A DNA stretch of 64,000 nucleotides from Glycomyces harbinensis (lineage in GTDB: Bacteria > Actinomycetota > Actinomycetes > Mycobacteriales > Micromonosporaceae): contig NZ_FNAD01000001.1 of the NCBI RefSeq assembly GCF_900101745.1, positions 620,001 through 684,000 of the forward strand. Direction: 5' to 3'. The notes beneath the pieces were generated by a model, which did no database searches, was not told where the DNA came from, and saw nothing but the letters and a program-made list of their open reading frames with translations. The translations under genes were made by a program, and so were the position numbers. Of this stretch, positions 51,053-58,781 are shown piece after piece; the first letter of the stretch is position 1; each line of letters opens with the position of its first letter.

Positions 51053-52165
51053 GTGGGTATTCAGACGCAGTTGCGGCGCGCGGTCGCGGTGTTCAGATTC
51101 GCCGCATTGGGCTATCCGGTGCTGCTCGGTGTCATCTCGCTCGACGCGCTGGTGCATCCGGTCTGGGCGGCCCTGCTGGTCGCGGCGCTCGCCGGATGGA
51201 CCGGTGCGGTCAGCTACCGGTACACCCGAAGGGGGTACGAGCCGCGGGTGCTCTACGCGGACCTCGCGGTGACGGCGCTGGCGGTCGCGGCCTCGGCGTG
51301 GGCGCTGGAGGTCTCGGACCGGTCGGTGCCGATCTCGTTGGGGCCGTGGCTGGCCGGGGCCGTACTCGGTTGGGGCGCGGCGTGGGGCCGGCGCAGCGGC
51401 GCGGTCTCGGGCGGCGTGATCGCCATGGTCGGCATGGTCTTTCGCGGCGGCATCAGCGAGAACACCGTCAACGAGGCGGCCCTGCTGGTCCTGACCGGCC
51501 TCACCTTCGGGCACCTGGTGCGCCTCGGCGTCGAGGCCGAGGAGCGCACGCGCCGGGCGACCGAGCGCAGCGCCGCCGCACGCGAGCGCGAGCGCCTCGC
51601 CCGCGGCATCCACGACTCGGTGCTCCAGGTGCTCGCGCTGGTCCAGCGGCGCGGCAACGAGATCGGCGGCGAGGCCGCCGAACTGGGGCGCCTGGCGGGC
51701 CGCCAGGAGGAGGCGCTGCGCGCGCTCATCGTCTCCGAGTCCTACCGGCACCCGCTCGACGGGCGGCGCGACCTGCGTGAACTGGTCGGGCGGCACGCCG
51801 GGCCGGCGGTGACGATCGCGGCCCCGGCCACGCCGGTGCCGCTGCCGACCGCGACCGCCCGCGAGGTCGCGGCGGCCGTGGCGAGCGCGATCGACAATGT
51901 GCGCGAGCACTGCCCCGCGGGGACGCGGGTGTGGCTGCTGCTGGAGGACGACGGCGAGGCGGTGCAGGTGACGGTCCGCGACGACGGCCCGGGCATGGCG
52001 CCCGGACGGCTGGCCGAGGCCGCCGCCGAGGGCAGACTCGGTGTGGCCCAGTCGATCCAGGGACGGATGAGGGAACTCGGCGGCACCGCGACCGTCGTCT
52101 CGGCGCCCGGCGCGGGCACCGAGATCGAACTGCGCCTGCCGCGCAACGCGAACGAGGAGGGCTGA
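51053..52165 (+). CDS. macS: MacS-like sensor histidine kinase
   Basis: A 370-residue kinase. Residues 10-155 contain about five membrane helices (DUF5931-type sensor), followed by a short coiled coil and a HisKA_3 domain with phospho-His187 in RGIHDSVLQVLALVQ. The HATPase_c domain shows the N box AIDNVREHC and G box DDGPGMAPG. This layout matches the MacS kinases that influence development and secondary metabolism in streptomycetes. GTG 51053 starts it; the response-regulator gene follows one base after the stop, so they are one operon. Confidence 0.88.
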   Translation: MGIQTQLRRAVAVFRFAALGYPVLLGVISLDALVHPVWAALLVAALAGWTGAVSYRYTRRGYEPRVLYADLAVTALAVAASAWALEVSDRSVPISLGPWLAGAVLGWGAAWGRRSGAVSGGVIAMVGMVFRGGISENTVNEAALLVLTGLTFGHLVRLGVEAEERTRRATERSAAARERERLARGIHDSVLQVLALVQRRGNEIGGEAAELGRLAGRQEEALRALIVSESYRHPLDGRRDLRELVGRHAGPAVTIAAPATPVPLPTATAREVAAAVASAIDNVREHCPAGTRVWLLLEDDGEAVQVTVRDDGPGMAPGRLAEAAAEGRLGVAQSIQGRMRELGGTATVVSAPGAGTEIELRLPRNANEEG

Positions 52166-52166
52166 C

Positions 52167-52802
52167 ATGGCGACGCTCATCGTGGTCGACGACCACCCGA
52201 TCTGGCGCGAGGCGATCAGCCGGGACCTCCAGGAGGCCGGGCACCGGGTGCTCGCCGCGTTCGGCGAAGGGCGCGCGGCGCTCAAGGCGATCCGGGACCT
52301 GCGGCCCGACGTGGCGATCCTCGACCTGCAACTGCCCGACCTGTCCGGGGTGGCCGTGCTCCAGAGCCTCGGCGAGGACTGCCCCACCGCGGTCCTGGTG
52401 CTCTCGGCCAGCGGCGAGTCCTCCGATGTGCTGGAGGCGATCAAGGCCGGGGCGCGCGGGTACCTGGTGAAGTCGGCCTCGGCCGCCGAGCTCTCCGAGG
52501 CGGTGGAGCGGGTGGCGGCGGGCGACGCGGTCTTCACGCCGGGCCTGGCGGGCCTGGTGCTCGGCGAGTACCGGCGCCTGGCGAACGCGGACGAACCCGA
52601 GCAGCCGAAGCTGTCGGAGCGGGAGACCGAGGTGCTGCGGCTGGTCGCGAAGGGGCTCAACTACCGCGAGATCGCCGAGCGGCTGTTCCTGTCGCAGCGG
52701 ACGGTGCAGAACCACGTGCAGCACATCCTCACCAAACTCCAGCTGCACAATCGGGCCCAATTGGTGCGGTATGCCATCGAGCAGGGCATCGATGGCGACT
52801 GA
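52167..52802 (+). CDS. macR: NarL/LuxR-type response regulator, MacR-like
   Basis: A 211-residue regulator. Receiver domain with acidic pocket DD8-9, phospho-acceptor Asp53 (AILDLQLPD), Thr/Ser in LVLSASGES and Lys in YLVKSAS. The C-terminal LuxR helix-turn-helix reads LSERETEVLRLVAKGLNYREIAERLFLSQRTVQNHVQHIL (residues about 148-187). It is the partner of the preceding kinase. Two direct repeats 22 bases apart directly downstream are candidate targets. Confidence 0.93.
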   Translation: MATLIVVDDHPIWREAISRDLQEAGHRVLAAFGEGRAALKAIRDLRPDVAILDLQLPDLSGVAVLQSLGEDCPTAVLVLSASGESSDVLEAIKAGARGYLVKSASAAELSEAVERVAAGDAVFTPGLAGLVLGEYRRLANADEPEQPKLSERETEVLRLVAKGLNYREIAERLFLSQRTVQNHVQHILTKLQLHNRAQLVRYAIEQGIDGD

Positions 52803-52812
52803 GCAGCGAGAA

Positions 52813-52845
52813 TGAGTAGTTCCTCACCGCGGTTTGAGTAGTTCC
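52813..52845. promoter_or_regulatory. Two direct repeats TGAGTAGTTCC, 22-base period
   Basis: Identical 11-mers at 52813-52823 and 52835-52845 lie between the response-regulator stop and the synthase-oxidase fusion start. A 22-base period is two helical turns, so two regulator subunits would bind the same face of the DNA. The half-site TGAGTA resembles the TGAGTAC half-site of streptomycete MacR. Confidence 0.5.
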
Positions 52846-52885
52846 GCCGTTGCGCGCGGGACCCTTCCCGTTGCTCAATGGAGGC

Positions 52886-54727
52886 ATGAACGCCTACATC
52901 ACCGCAGCCGGCGCGTACCTCCCCGGCGACCCGGTCGGCAACGACGAGATCGCGGCCCGCCTCGGCGGCGTCGACGAGCGCGGCGACCGCCTCCGCCGCC
53001 GCATCCTCGCCGCCAACGGCATCGCCGAGCGCCACTACGCGCTCGACGCGCAGGGCCGCACGACCGAGCTCAACGAGGAACTCGCCGCCGCCGCGCTGCG
53101 GGCGGTCCTGGAAGACCGCGGCGCGCTCCCCCGCGACCTCGACATGCTCGCCACCGCCACCACGCAGGGCGACCTGCTCGTGCCCGGCTTCGCGTCGATG
53201 GTCCACGGGCGCCTCGGCGGCGGGCCGATGCAGCTCCTGTCCGCCGCGGGCGTCTGCGCTTCCAGCCTCGCGGCCCTGGACGCGGCCGTCGCGAAGGTCC
53301 GCCTGGGCGACCGGCGCCGCGCGGCCGTGGTCGGGTCCGAGCTGTCGAGCCGGTGGCTGCGCGCCTCGAGGTTCCACGGCGGCGGGGACGCCGACGCGCA
53401 CTTCCTGCGGTGGATGCTCTCCGACGGCGCCGGCGCCGTCCTGGTCGAGGCCGAGCCCCGGCCCGACCGGCCGTCGCTGCGGGTCGACTGGGTCCGCACC
53501 GTCTCGCTCGCCCACGAGCACGCCGTGGTCATGCGGGCGGGCATGGGCGAGGGGCCCGACCCCGCGGCCGGGCGCACCTGGCAGGACATGGGCAGCGCCG
53601 CGGCGGCCGAACAGGCCGGCATGATGCTGCTGCGCCAGGACACCAGCGCCCTCGGCGCGCTCGCCGAAGCGGGGCTGCGCGAGTTCGAGTCGCTGACGAA
53701 AGAGGGCCTGATCGACCTCAAGCGGCTCGACCACGTCCTGTGCCACTACTCGACGAACGCCTTCCGCGACATCGTGTTCGAGCGCCTCGCCGAGACCGGC
53801 GCGTCCATCGACACCGGACGGTGGTTCTCGAACCTGGAGACCCGCGGCAACACCGGCGCGGCCTCGATCTTCATCGCCCTGGAGGAGTGCTGGCGGACCG
53901 GGCGGTTCGAACCGGGCCAGACGGTCCTGCTGGCCGTCCCCGAGTCGGGGCGCTTCCAGTTCGGCTTCGCGCACCTGACCTGTGTGGACGCCGAACGCTC
54001 CGTGTCCGCCGCCGCGCCCGTCGCGACGTACTCCCCCGCGCCGGAGCCGGTCACCGCGCCCGAGCCTCCCGCCGAGAGCGTGTTCGCGCGCCTGGACGAG
54101 GTGTGGCAGGACTTCGAGGAACGCCTCGCCGCCGTCCCGGTCATGGCCCGCCTCGAAGAGGGCACCGCCACCATGGAGGACTACCGGCGGCTCCTGTTCA
54201 ACCTGCGCCAGCAGGTCGCCGACGGCGCCCGCTGGATCTCCCGGGCCGCCTCCAACTTCTCGGTCGACCTGTTCGACCTGCGCAGCGCCGCGATCGGCCA
54301 CGCCGAAGAGGAGCACCGCGACTTCATGCTGCTGGAGCGCAACTACGCGGCCTGCGGCGGCTCCCTCGAGGACATCCGCGCCGGCGAGAAGAACATCGGC
54401 TCGGAGGCCTTGTCCGCGTACATGTTCCACACCGCGAGCCAGCCCGACCCGATCGGCCTGCTCGGGGCCATGTTCATCATCGAGGGCCTGGGCACCGGCA
54501 AGGCCGCCGGATGGGCCGCCCGGTTCAAGAAGCTCCTGGACCTGCGCGACGACCAGGTCAGCTTCCTGGCCTACCACGGGGAGGCCGACGACGACCACTT
54601 CGCGAAGCTCCAGGCGATCCTCGCCTCCCCGCGCGTCGACGCGCCCGCCGCGGACGCGATCGTCAAGACCGCCAAGATCGTCGCCCGCCTGTACGCGCTC
54701 CAACTGGAAGAACTCGACAATGTCTGA
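52886..54727 (+). CDS. KAS III-like ketoacyl synthase fused to haem-oxygenase-like diiron oxidase
   Basis: A 613-residue two-domain protein. Residues 1-370 are a FabH-like synthase with the full triad: Cys124 (AAGVCASSL), His287 (LCHYSTNAFRD) and Asn322 (RGNTGAAS). A Pro/Ala/Glu linker (371-398) joins residues 399-610, an iron-containing haem-oxygenase-like (HDO) domain with AEEEH ending at His477, Glu533 in IIEGLGTGK, and YHGEADDDH with His564 and His571 as probable ligands. HDO enzymes such as UndA oxidise fatty acyl groups or amino acids. The fusion suggests condensation then oxidation of an acyl chain; the product is unknown. The gene overlaps the next by eight bases. Confidence 0.88.
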   Translation: MNAYITAAGAYLPGDPVGNDEIAARLGGVDERGDRLRRRILAANGIAERHYALDAQGRTTELNEELAAAALRAVLEDRGALPRDLDMLATATTQGDLLVPGFASMVHGRLGGGPMQLLSAAGVCASSLAALDAAVAKVRLGDRRRAAVVGSELSSRWLRASRFHGGGDADAHFLRWMLSDGAGAVLVEAEPRPDRPSLRVDWVRTVSLAHEHAVVMRAGMGEGPDPAAGRTWQDMGSAAAAEQAGMMLLRQDTSALGALAEAGLREFESLTKEGLIDLKRLDHVLCHYSTNAFRDIVFERLAETGASIDTGRWFSNLETRGNTGAASIFIALEECWRTGRFEPGQTVLLAVPESGRFQFGFAHLTCVDAERSVSAAAPVATYSPAPEPVTAPEPPAESVFARLDEVWQDFEERLAAVPVMARLEEGTATMEDYRRLLFNLRQQVADGARWISRAASNFSVDLFDLRSAAIGHAEEEHRDFMLLERNYAACGGSLEDIRAGEKNIGSEALSAYMFHTASQPDPIGLLGAMFIIEGLGTGKAAGWAARFKKLLDLRDDQVSFLAYHGEADDDHFAKLQAILASPRVDAPAADAIVKTAKIVARLYALQLEELDNV

Positions 54728-55562
54728 GCTGCGCGACGACCCGCCCATGTGGGACGCCGTGGTCGCCGACCCGTCGGTGCCGCTGGACCGCGAGACCGTG
54801 CGCATGATCGCCGACGACCAGCGCCGGTGGACGCGCACCTGGCTCTACCCCGTCGCCCGGCCCGTGTCGCGGGTGCTCGCCGTGGTCATCGTCGTCCTCA
54901 AGCGCCTGACGCCGATCCGGTGGACCACGCACCGGCTCATGGACCGGCTCTGCATCTGGTTCCTGCGCCGGTTCGTGTCCCCGCTCGCGGTCGAACTGCT
55001 CATCAGGCACTTCGTGATCGAGACGAACCTGCTCAACTTCATCGTCCGCAACACCGCCACCCCGATCGACCCGGTGGCGCTGCGCCCCACCGACCTCGCC
55101 GGGCTCGGGAACAAGGCCGTGATCGAGCACGACGTCAACGTGTACGTCGTGCTCGCGGCCCTGGACATGACGCCGGCGGGCCCGCTCGACTACGCCGGTC
55201 TCGACATGCCGCCGCTGGACCCCGAGCCGGGCCGGCGGCGGCTCATGCGGCTGGACGTCCAGACGGCCCTGTGCCTCATGAACCTGCCGTTCGCCGCGTG
55301 CCTCACCCCCGACGAGTACCGGCGCGCCGTCCACTCGATGCGGTTCGACGACTCGATCCTGGCGATCCTGGCCGACCTCACCGGCGACCCGACGTTCCTG
55401 CGCTGGCAGAACGGGGACCTGTCGGTGCGGGCCGACTCCAACACGGACGTGCCGCGCGCGGTCTACCGGCACGCCGTGGTCTGCGAGTACGCGCACGCGC
55501 ACCTGCGCAGGCTCGCGGCAGAGGCCGCCGCCGCGGGAGCGGCGGCGGGCGAGGCGGCGTGA
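54720..55562 (+). CDS. Unassigned partner of the synthase-oxidase fusion
   Basis: A 280-residue protein. Residues 30-110 hold amphipathic and hydrophobic helices (LYPVARPVSRVLAVVIVVLKRL and CIWFLRRFVSPLAVELLIRHF) without long clear membrane spans; the centre has NLLNFIVRNTATPIDPVALRPTDL and VIEHDVNVYVVLAALD; the C-terminus is helical and alanine-rich. HF..ETN and EHD..N could bind metal, but this is speculation. ATG 54720 overlaps the fusion gene stop, so the proteins are made in parallel and probably act in the same pathway, perhaps at the membrane. Confidence 0.8.
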   Translation: MSELRDDPPMWDAVVADPSVPLDRETVRMIADDQRRWTRTWLYPVARPVSRVLAVVIVVLKRLTPIRWTTHRLMDRLCIWFLRRFVSPLAVELLIRHFVIETNLLNFIVRNTATPIDPVALRPTDLAGLGNKAVIEHDVNVYVVLAALDMTPAGPLDYAGLDMPPLDPEPGRRRLMRLDVQTALCLMNLPFAACLTPDEYRRAVHSMRFDDSILAILADLTGDPTFLRWQNGDLSVRADSNTDVPRAVYRHAVVCEYAHAHLRRLAAEAAAAGAAAGEAA

Positions 55563-55580
55563 GCGCCCGGTGCTACCGTC

Positions 55581-56207
55581 GTGCGTCGCACGGCGGAAGA
55601 GGGGATCGGACCGTTGGACTCATGGGTGGCGATCGACTTCGAGACGGCCAACGGCAGCAGGGCCAGCGCGTGCTCGGTCGCGGTGGTCCGCTTCTCCGGT
55701 GACGAGGAGAAGGAGTCGTACGCGACCCTGATCCGCCCGCCCGACGGGCACGACCGGTTCGAAGCGCGCAACACGGCGATCCACGGGATCCGGCGCACCG
55801 ACGTGGTGGGCGCCCCGCGGTGGCCGGCGGTGTGGTCGCAGCTGCGGGACTTCATCGGCGACTCCCCCGTCGTCGCGCACAACGCGGCCTTCGACACGTC
55901 GGTGATCCGCGGCGCGAACAGCGCGGCGGGGATCCGCCCGCCGACGCTGCGGTACGCGTGCACGCTGGTCATCGCCCGGCAGACCTGGCAGTTGGACTCG
56001 TACACGCTGCCGCGGGTGGCGCGGGCGGCCGGGATCGTCTTCGGGGACCACCACCGGGCCGAGGCCGACGCGCGCGCGGCGGCGAAGGTGCTGGTGGCCG
56101 AGCGGCGCGAGCACGGGGTCGAGTCGATCGACGGGCTCCTGGCCTCGGCGCGGGTGAGCTGGGGCCGCCTCCACAGTGAAGGCTACGAGGGCTGCCGGAA
56201 GCGCTGA
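55581..56207 (+). CDS. DEDDh-type 3'-5' exonuclease
   Basis: About 200 residues, a DnaQ-like exonuclease. Exo I is WVAIDFETAN with the Asp-Glu pair, Exo II is VVAHNAAFDTSVI, and Exo III is HHRAEADARAAAKVL with the catalytic His and Asp. It has no polymerase or BRCT part. The start is either GTG 55581 or TTG 55614, which has GAGGGGA upstream and begins right before the exonuclease fold. It starts 19 bases after the preceding gene, but a functional link is not evident. Confidence 0.88.
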   Translation: MRRTAEEGIGPLDSWVAIDFETANGSRASACSVAVVRFSGDEEKESYATLIRPPDGHDRFEARNTAIHGIRRTDVVGAPRWPAVWSQLRDFIGDSPVVAHNAAFDTSVIRGANSAAGIRPPTLRYACTLVIARQTWQLDSYTLPRVARAAGIVFGDHHRAEADARAAAKVLVAERREHGVESIDGLLASARVSWGRLHSEGYEGCRKR

Positions 56208-56211
56208 GCCG

Positions 56212-56242
56212 CACCCGGGCCGGGGTGCCCCCGGCCCGGGTG
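56212..56242. terminator. Bidirectional hairpin, 14-bp stem
   Basis: CACCCGGGCCGGGG (56212-56225) and its complement (56229-56242) around TGC, directly after the exonuclease gene and facing a convergent gene. Confidence 0.75.
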
Positions 56243-56249
56243 TTCCGCG

Positions 56250-56885
56250 TTATTCGGACGGGTTGACGGTCACCGTGAACGCTTCGAGCAGGCCGGCGGC
56301 CGAGTCGGTGCCCGGCTCCACGAGGTGGACTCCCTCGGGAATGCTGAGCTGCTGGTTCACCGGCGGGAACGCCTTGACGTCCAGGGCCTCTTCGGGAGCG
56401 AGCGCGAAGGGCGCGGTCTCGAACACGACCGGGCCTTCGCTCGTGACCCCCGCCAGCTGCTCGATCTCGAACGAGAGCACGATCTCCTGGTAGGCGGCGG
56501 GGTCGTCCTTGTCGGCCCGGGCCTTCTCCCGGTCGACGGTGGTGACGCGGATCTGGCCGAGGTCGCCGACCTCGCCGACCGGGTTGTAGAGGACGCCGTC
56601 CGACGCGAAGGCGCCGTTCTGCCGCTCCTGGTGCAGGTTGACCTGCCCTTCGAGCGGTCCGGTCTCGTAGGTCCGGCCGTCGATGCTGATCTCACCGGCG
56701 GCTTCGATCGGGACGTTGATCGTCTGCGGCCGGTCGGTCGCCGGCTTGGCCGGGTCCTCCGCGGCCGCGGCCGGCACGGCGCCGACGGCGAGCAGTGCGA
56801 GGGGCGCTGCTGCGGCCGCCGCGAGCGTGCGGCGGCGAAGTGCGGTCGTACGGCCGGTGGCGCTGCGCTCATCGGTCATGGTCAT
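56250..56885 (-). CDS. Secreted protein of unknown function
   Basis: A 211-residue exported protein: N-terminal LRRRTLAAAAAAPLALLAVGAVPAAAAED signal with twin-arginine character and cleavage near AAA-EDP. The mature part is beta-rich (INVPIEAAGEISIDGRTYETGPLEGQVNLHQ, YQEIVLSFEIEQLAG, EAFTVTVNPSE) and free of cysteines. No family is recognised. ATG 56885 has GGAG four bases upstream. Confidence 0.65.
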   Translation of the reverse strand: MTMTDERSATGRTTALRRRTLAAAAAAPLALLAVGAVPAAAAEDPAKPATDRPQTINVPIEAAGEISIDGRTYETGPLEGQVNLHQERQNGAFASDGVLYNPVGEVGDLGQIRVTTVDREKARADKDDPAAYQEIVLSFEIEQLAGVTSEGPVVFETAPFALAPEEALDVKAFPPVNQQLSIPEGVHLVEPGTDSAAGLLEAFTVTVNPSE

Positions 56886-57145
56886 GCTGCTCCGTTCCCT
56901 GGTACGGCGCGGCGGTCGTTCGCCGCCGCGACTGGATGTCCGCAAGGGACTATATGGCCGGAGGCGGCGCGGCACGGGAACTCGGGAGAATCAGGTGCGC
57001 TTCGCGCGGTCTCGCGGGGCCGGGGCGCACGGCCGCCTCTGGACGCTTCAGCATTCCGATGTCAAGAATGCGTCAAGAACGTTGACGCTGGTCGGCGGCG
57101 GTGGTGCGCTTGAGTCCTCAACGGTTCGACAACCGGAGGTGGAAG

Positions 57146-57595
57146 ATGGAGCGCACGCCCTCGACCTTGTACTCGCGCGCCGGCGGCCTGGCCGCTCTCG
57201 GCGGCTCGATGCTCGTGGCCGGCTCGATGTTCATGCCGTGGGTCGACACCGGCGGAGGCGGACTCGACTTCTGGCACCTCGGATCGGTCGACGGCGTCCG
57301 GGCGGACGCGGGGGTCTACGGACTGTCGCTGACGCTCATCCCGCTGCTGGTGCTGTGGTCGGCGCTGTTCTTCGTGTGGCGCTGCCACGAGACCCGGATG
57401 GCCTGGGCGTTCGGCGGGTTCGCCGGGACGATGATGCTGTACGCCGGCGACCTGGTCATCAGCGAGGACCTGCCGTCGGCGGGCCACGGCGCGGGCGAGA
57501 TCGTCGCGGTGGCGGGCCTGCTGATCCTGGCGGCCGGGTGCGTGGCGGCGATGGCCGCGAACGTCCCCGAGCCGGCGGAGTCGCGCGCCGGTTGA
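57146..57595 (+). CDS. Four-helix membrane protein, unknown function
   Basis: A 149-residue protein with four hydrophobic segments: LAALGGSMLVAGSMFMPWVD, LSLTLIPLLVLWSALFFVW, AFGGFAGTMMLYAGDLVI and IVAVAGLLILAAGCVAAMAA. The first loop is glycine and aspartate-rich. The pattern resembles small actinobacterial membrane proteins with a conserved PW after the first helix. ATG 57146 has GGAGGTGG upstream. A hairpin separates it from the convergent LacI gene. Confidence 0.7.
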   Translation: MERTPSTLYSRAGGLAALGGSMLVAGSMFMPWVDTGGGGLDFWHLGSVDGVRADAGVYGLSLTLIPLLVLWSALFFVWRCHETRMAWAFGGFAGTMMLYAGDLVISEDLPSAGHGAGEIVAVAGLLILAAGCVAAMAANVPEPAESRAG

Positions 57596-57603
57596 GCAGG
57601 TGC

Positions 57604-57636
57604 GGCGCCGTGGCGCCCGGTGGGGGCCACGGCGCC
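57604..57636. terminator. Bidirectional hairpin before the galactan locus
   Basis: GGCGCCGTGGC (57604-57614) and its complement (57626-57636), between the membrane-protein gene and the convergent LacI gene. Confidence 0.7.
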
Positions 57637-57649
57637 TTCGCGTCCGGTC

Positions 57650-58651
57650 TCAGGCGCTGTCGCGCACGACCAGCTCGGTCGGGAGGATCACGGGTGCGAC
57701 CTCCGCTTCTTCGAGGAGGGCGATGAGGAGCCGGACGGTCTCCTCGGCCACCTTCTCGAGGGGCTGGCGGACGGTGGTCAGGGCCGGGCGGGTCGCCGAG
57801 GCGATCGCCGAGTCGTCGAAGCCGCCGACCGCCACGTCCGCGGGCACGCGCCGCCCGGCGTCGTGCAGGGCCTGGAGCGCCCCGGCGGCCATGAGGTCGG
57901 AGGCGACGAACACCGCGTCGAGGTCGGGGACGGCCGCGAGGAGCCGCTTCATCGCGGTCTCGCCGCCGGCCTGCGTGTAGTCGCCGTGGACGATCATCTG
58001 CTTGCCGGCCTTGCGGCCCAGCACGCTCGTGAAGCCCTCCAGGCGCAGGGACCCGCCGGGGGTGTCCATCGGGCCGGTGATCATGCCGATCTTGCGGCGG
58101 CCCTTCCCGACGAGGTATTCGGTCATGACGCGGGCGCCGCCGTACTCGTCGGCGGCGGCGTACGGGATGACCGATTCGCGTCCGAGGACCGCGCCGCAGG
58201 CGACGGCCGGGATGCCCGCGCGCTCGATCTCCTCGAGCAGCGGGTCGCCGGCGTGCGTGGAGGCGAGCAGTGCGCCGTCGGCGTGGCCGCCGCGCAGGTA
58301 GCGGGCGACGCGTTCGCGGCCGCCGTCGTCGCCGGCGATCATGAGCACCAGGGACATGTCCCGGTCGGCGAGCTGGTTGGTCGCCACGCGCATGAGCACC
58401 GAGAAGTTCGGGTCCTCGAACAGGCGCTCCTGCGGTTCGGAGAGCACCATGACGATCGAGCCCGTGCGGCTGGTCACGAGGCTGCGCGCGGCCCGGTTCA
58501 CGACGTAACCGGTCTCCGCGACCGCCCGGCGGACCGCCGTCTCGGCCGACAGCGAGACGTTCGACTTGCCGTTGAGGACCCGCGAGACCGTGCCGCGCGA
58601 GACCCCCGCGGCCTCGGCGACGTCGTGGATCGTCGGTCGTTTGCGTGCCAA
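57650..58651 (-). CDS. LacI-family regulator of galactan genes
   Basis: A 333-residue repressor. The DNA-binding head reads RPTIHDVAEAAGVSRGTVSRVLNGKSNVS (residues about 5-33), with the hinge helix near SLVTSRTGSIVMV and a periplasmic-binding-like sugar domain (ASDLMAAGALQAL, VAVGGFDDSAIASATRPALTTVRQP). TTG 58651 is preferred since AAGGGAGAA lies upstream and GATAAT sits too close to the alternative GTG 58678. It ends the galactan gene cluster and probably binds the two palindromes near 63.65 and 63.81 kb. Confidence 0.9.
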   Translation of the reverse strand: MARKRPTIHDVAEAAGVSRGTVSRVLNGKSNVSLSAETAVRRAVAETGYVVNRAARSLVTSRTGSIVMVLSEPQERLFEDPNFSVLMRVATNQLADRDMSLVLMIAGDDGGRERVARYLRGGHADGALLASTHAGDPLLEEIERAGIPAVACGAVLGRESVIPYAAADEYGGARVMTEYLVGKGRRKIGMITGPMDTPGGSLRLEGFTSVLGRKAGKQMIVHGDYTQAGGETAMKRLLAAVPDLDAVFVASDLMAAGALQALHDAGRRVPADVAVGGFDDSAIASATRPALTTVRQPLEKVAEETVRLLIALLEEAEVAPVILPTELVVRDSA

Positions 58652-58781
58652 GATGCTCAGTTCTCCCTTGTGTCTCACTCATTATCGCCCCCGCCGCCAG
58701 TCGGGTCGGGCCAGCGCCCGGACCCGTGCGCGGCGGGGAGCGCCGGGTCCGCCCAAGGGGGAGGCGGCCCCGGCGCGGTTC

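Noticed and set aside
57061-57085. TCAAGAA repeats and GTCAA-N5-TTGAC near the 57.1-kb membrane gene, resembling the TetR operators at 41.2 and 41.9 kb
   Set aside because: Only the TCAAGAAT part is shared; the GACCT half of the operator is missing, so I treat the similarity as chance.
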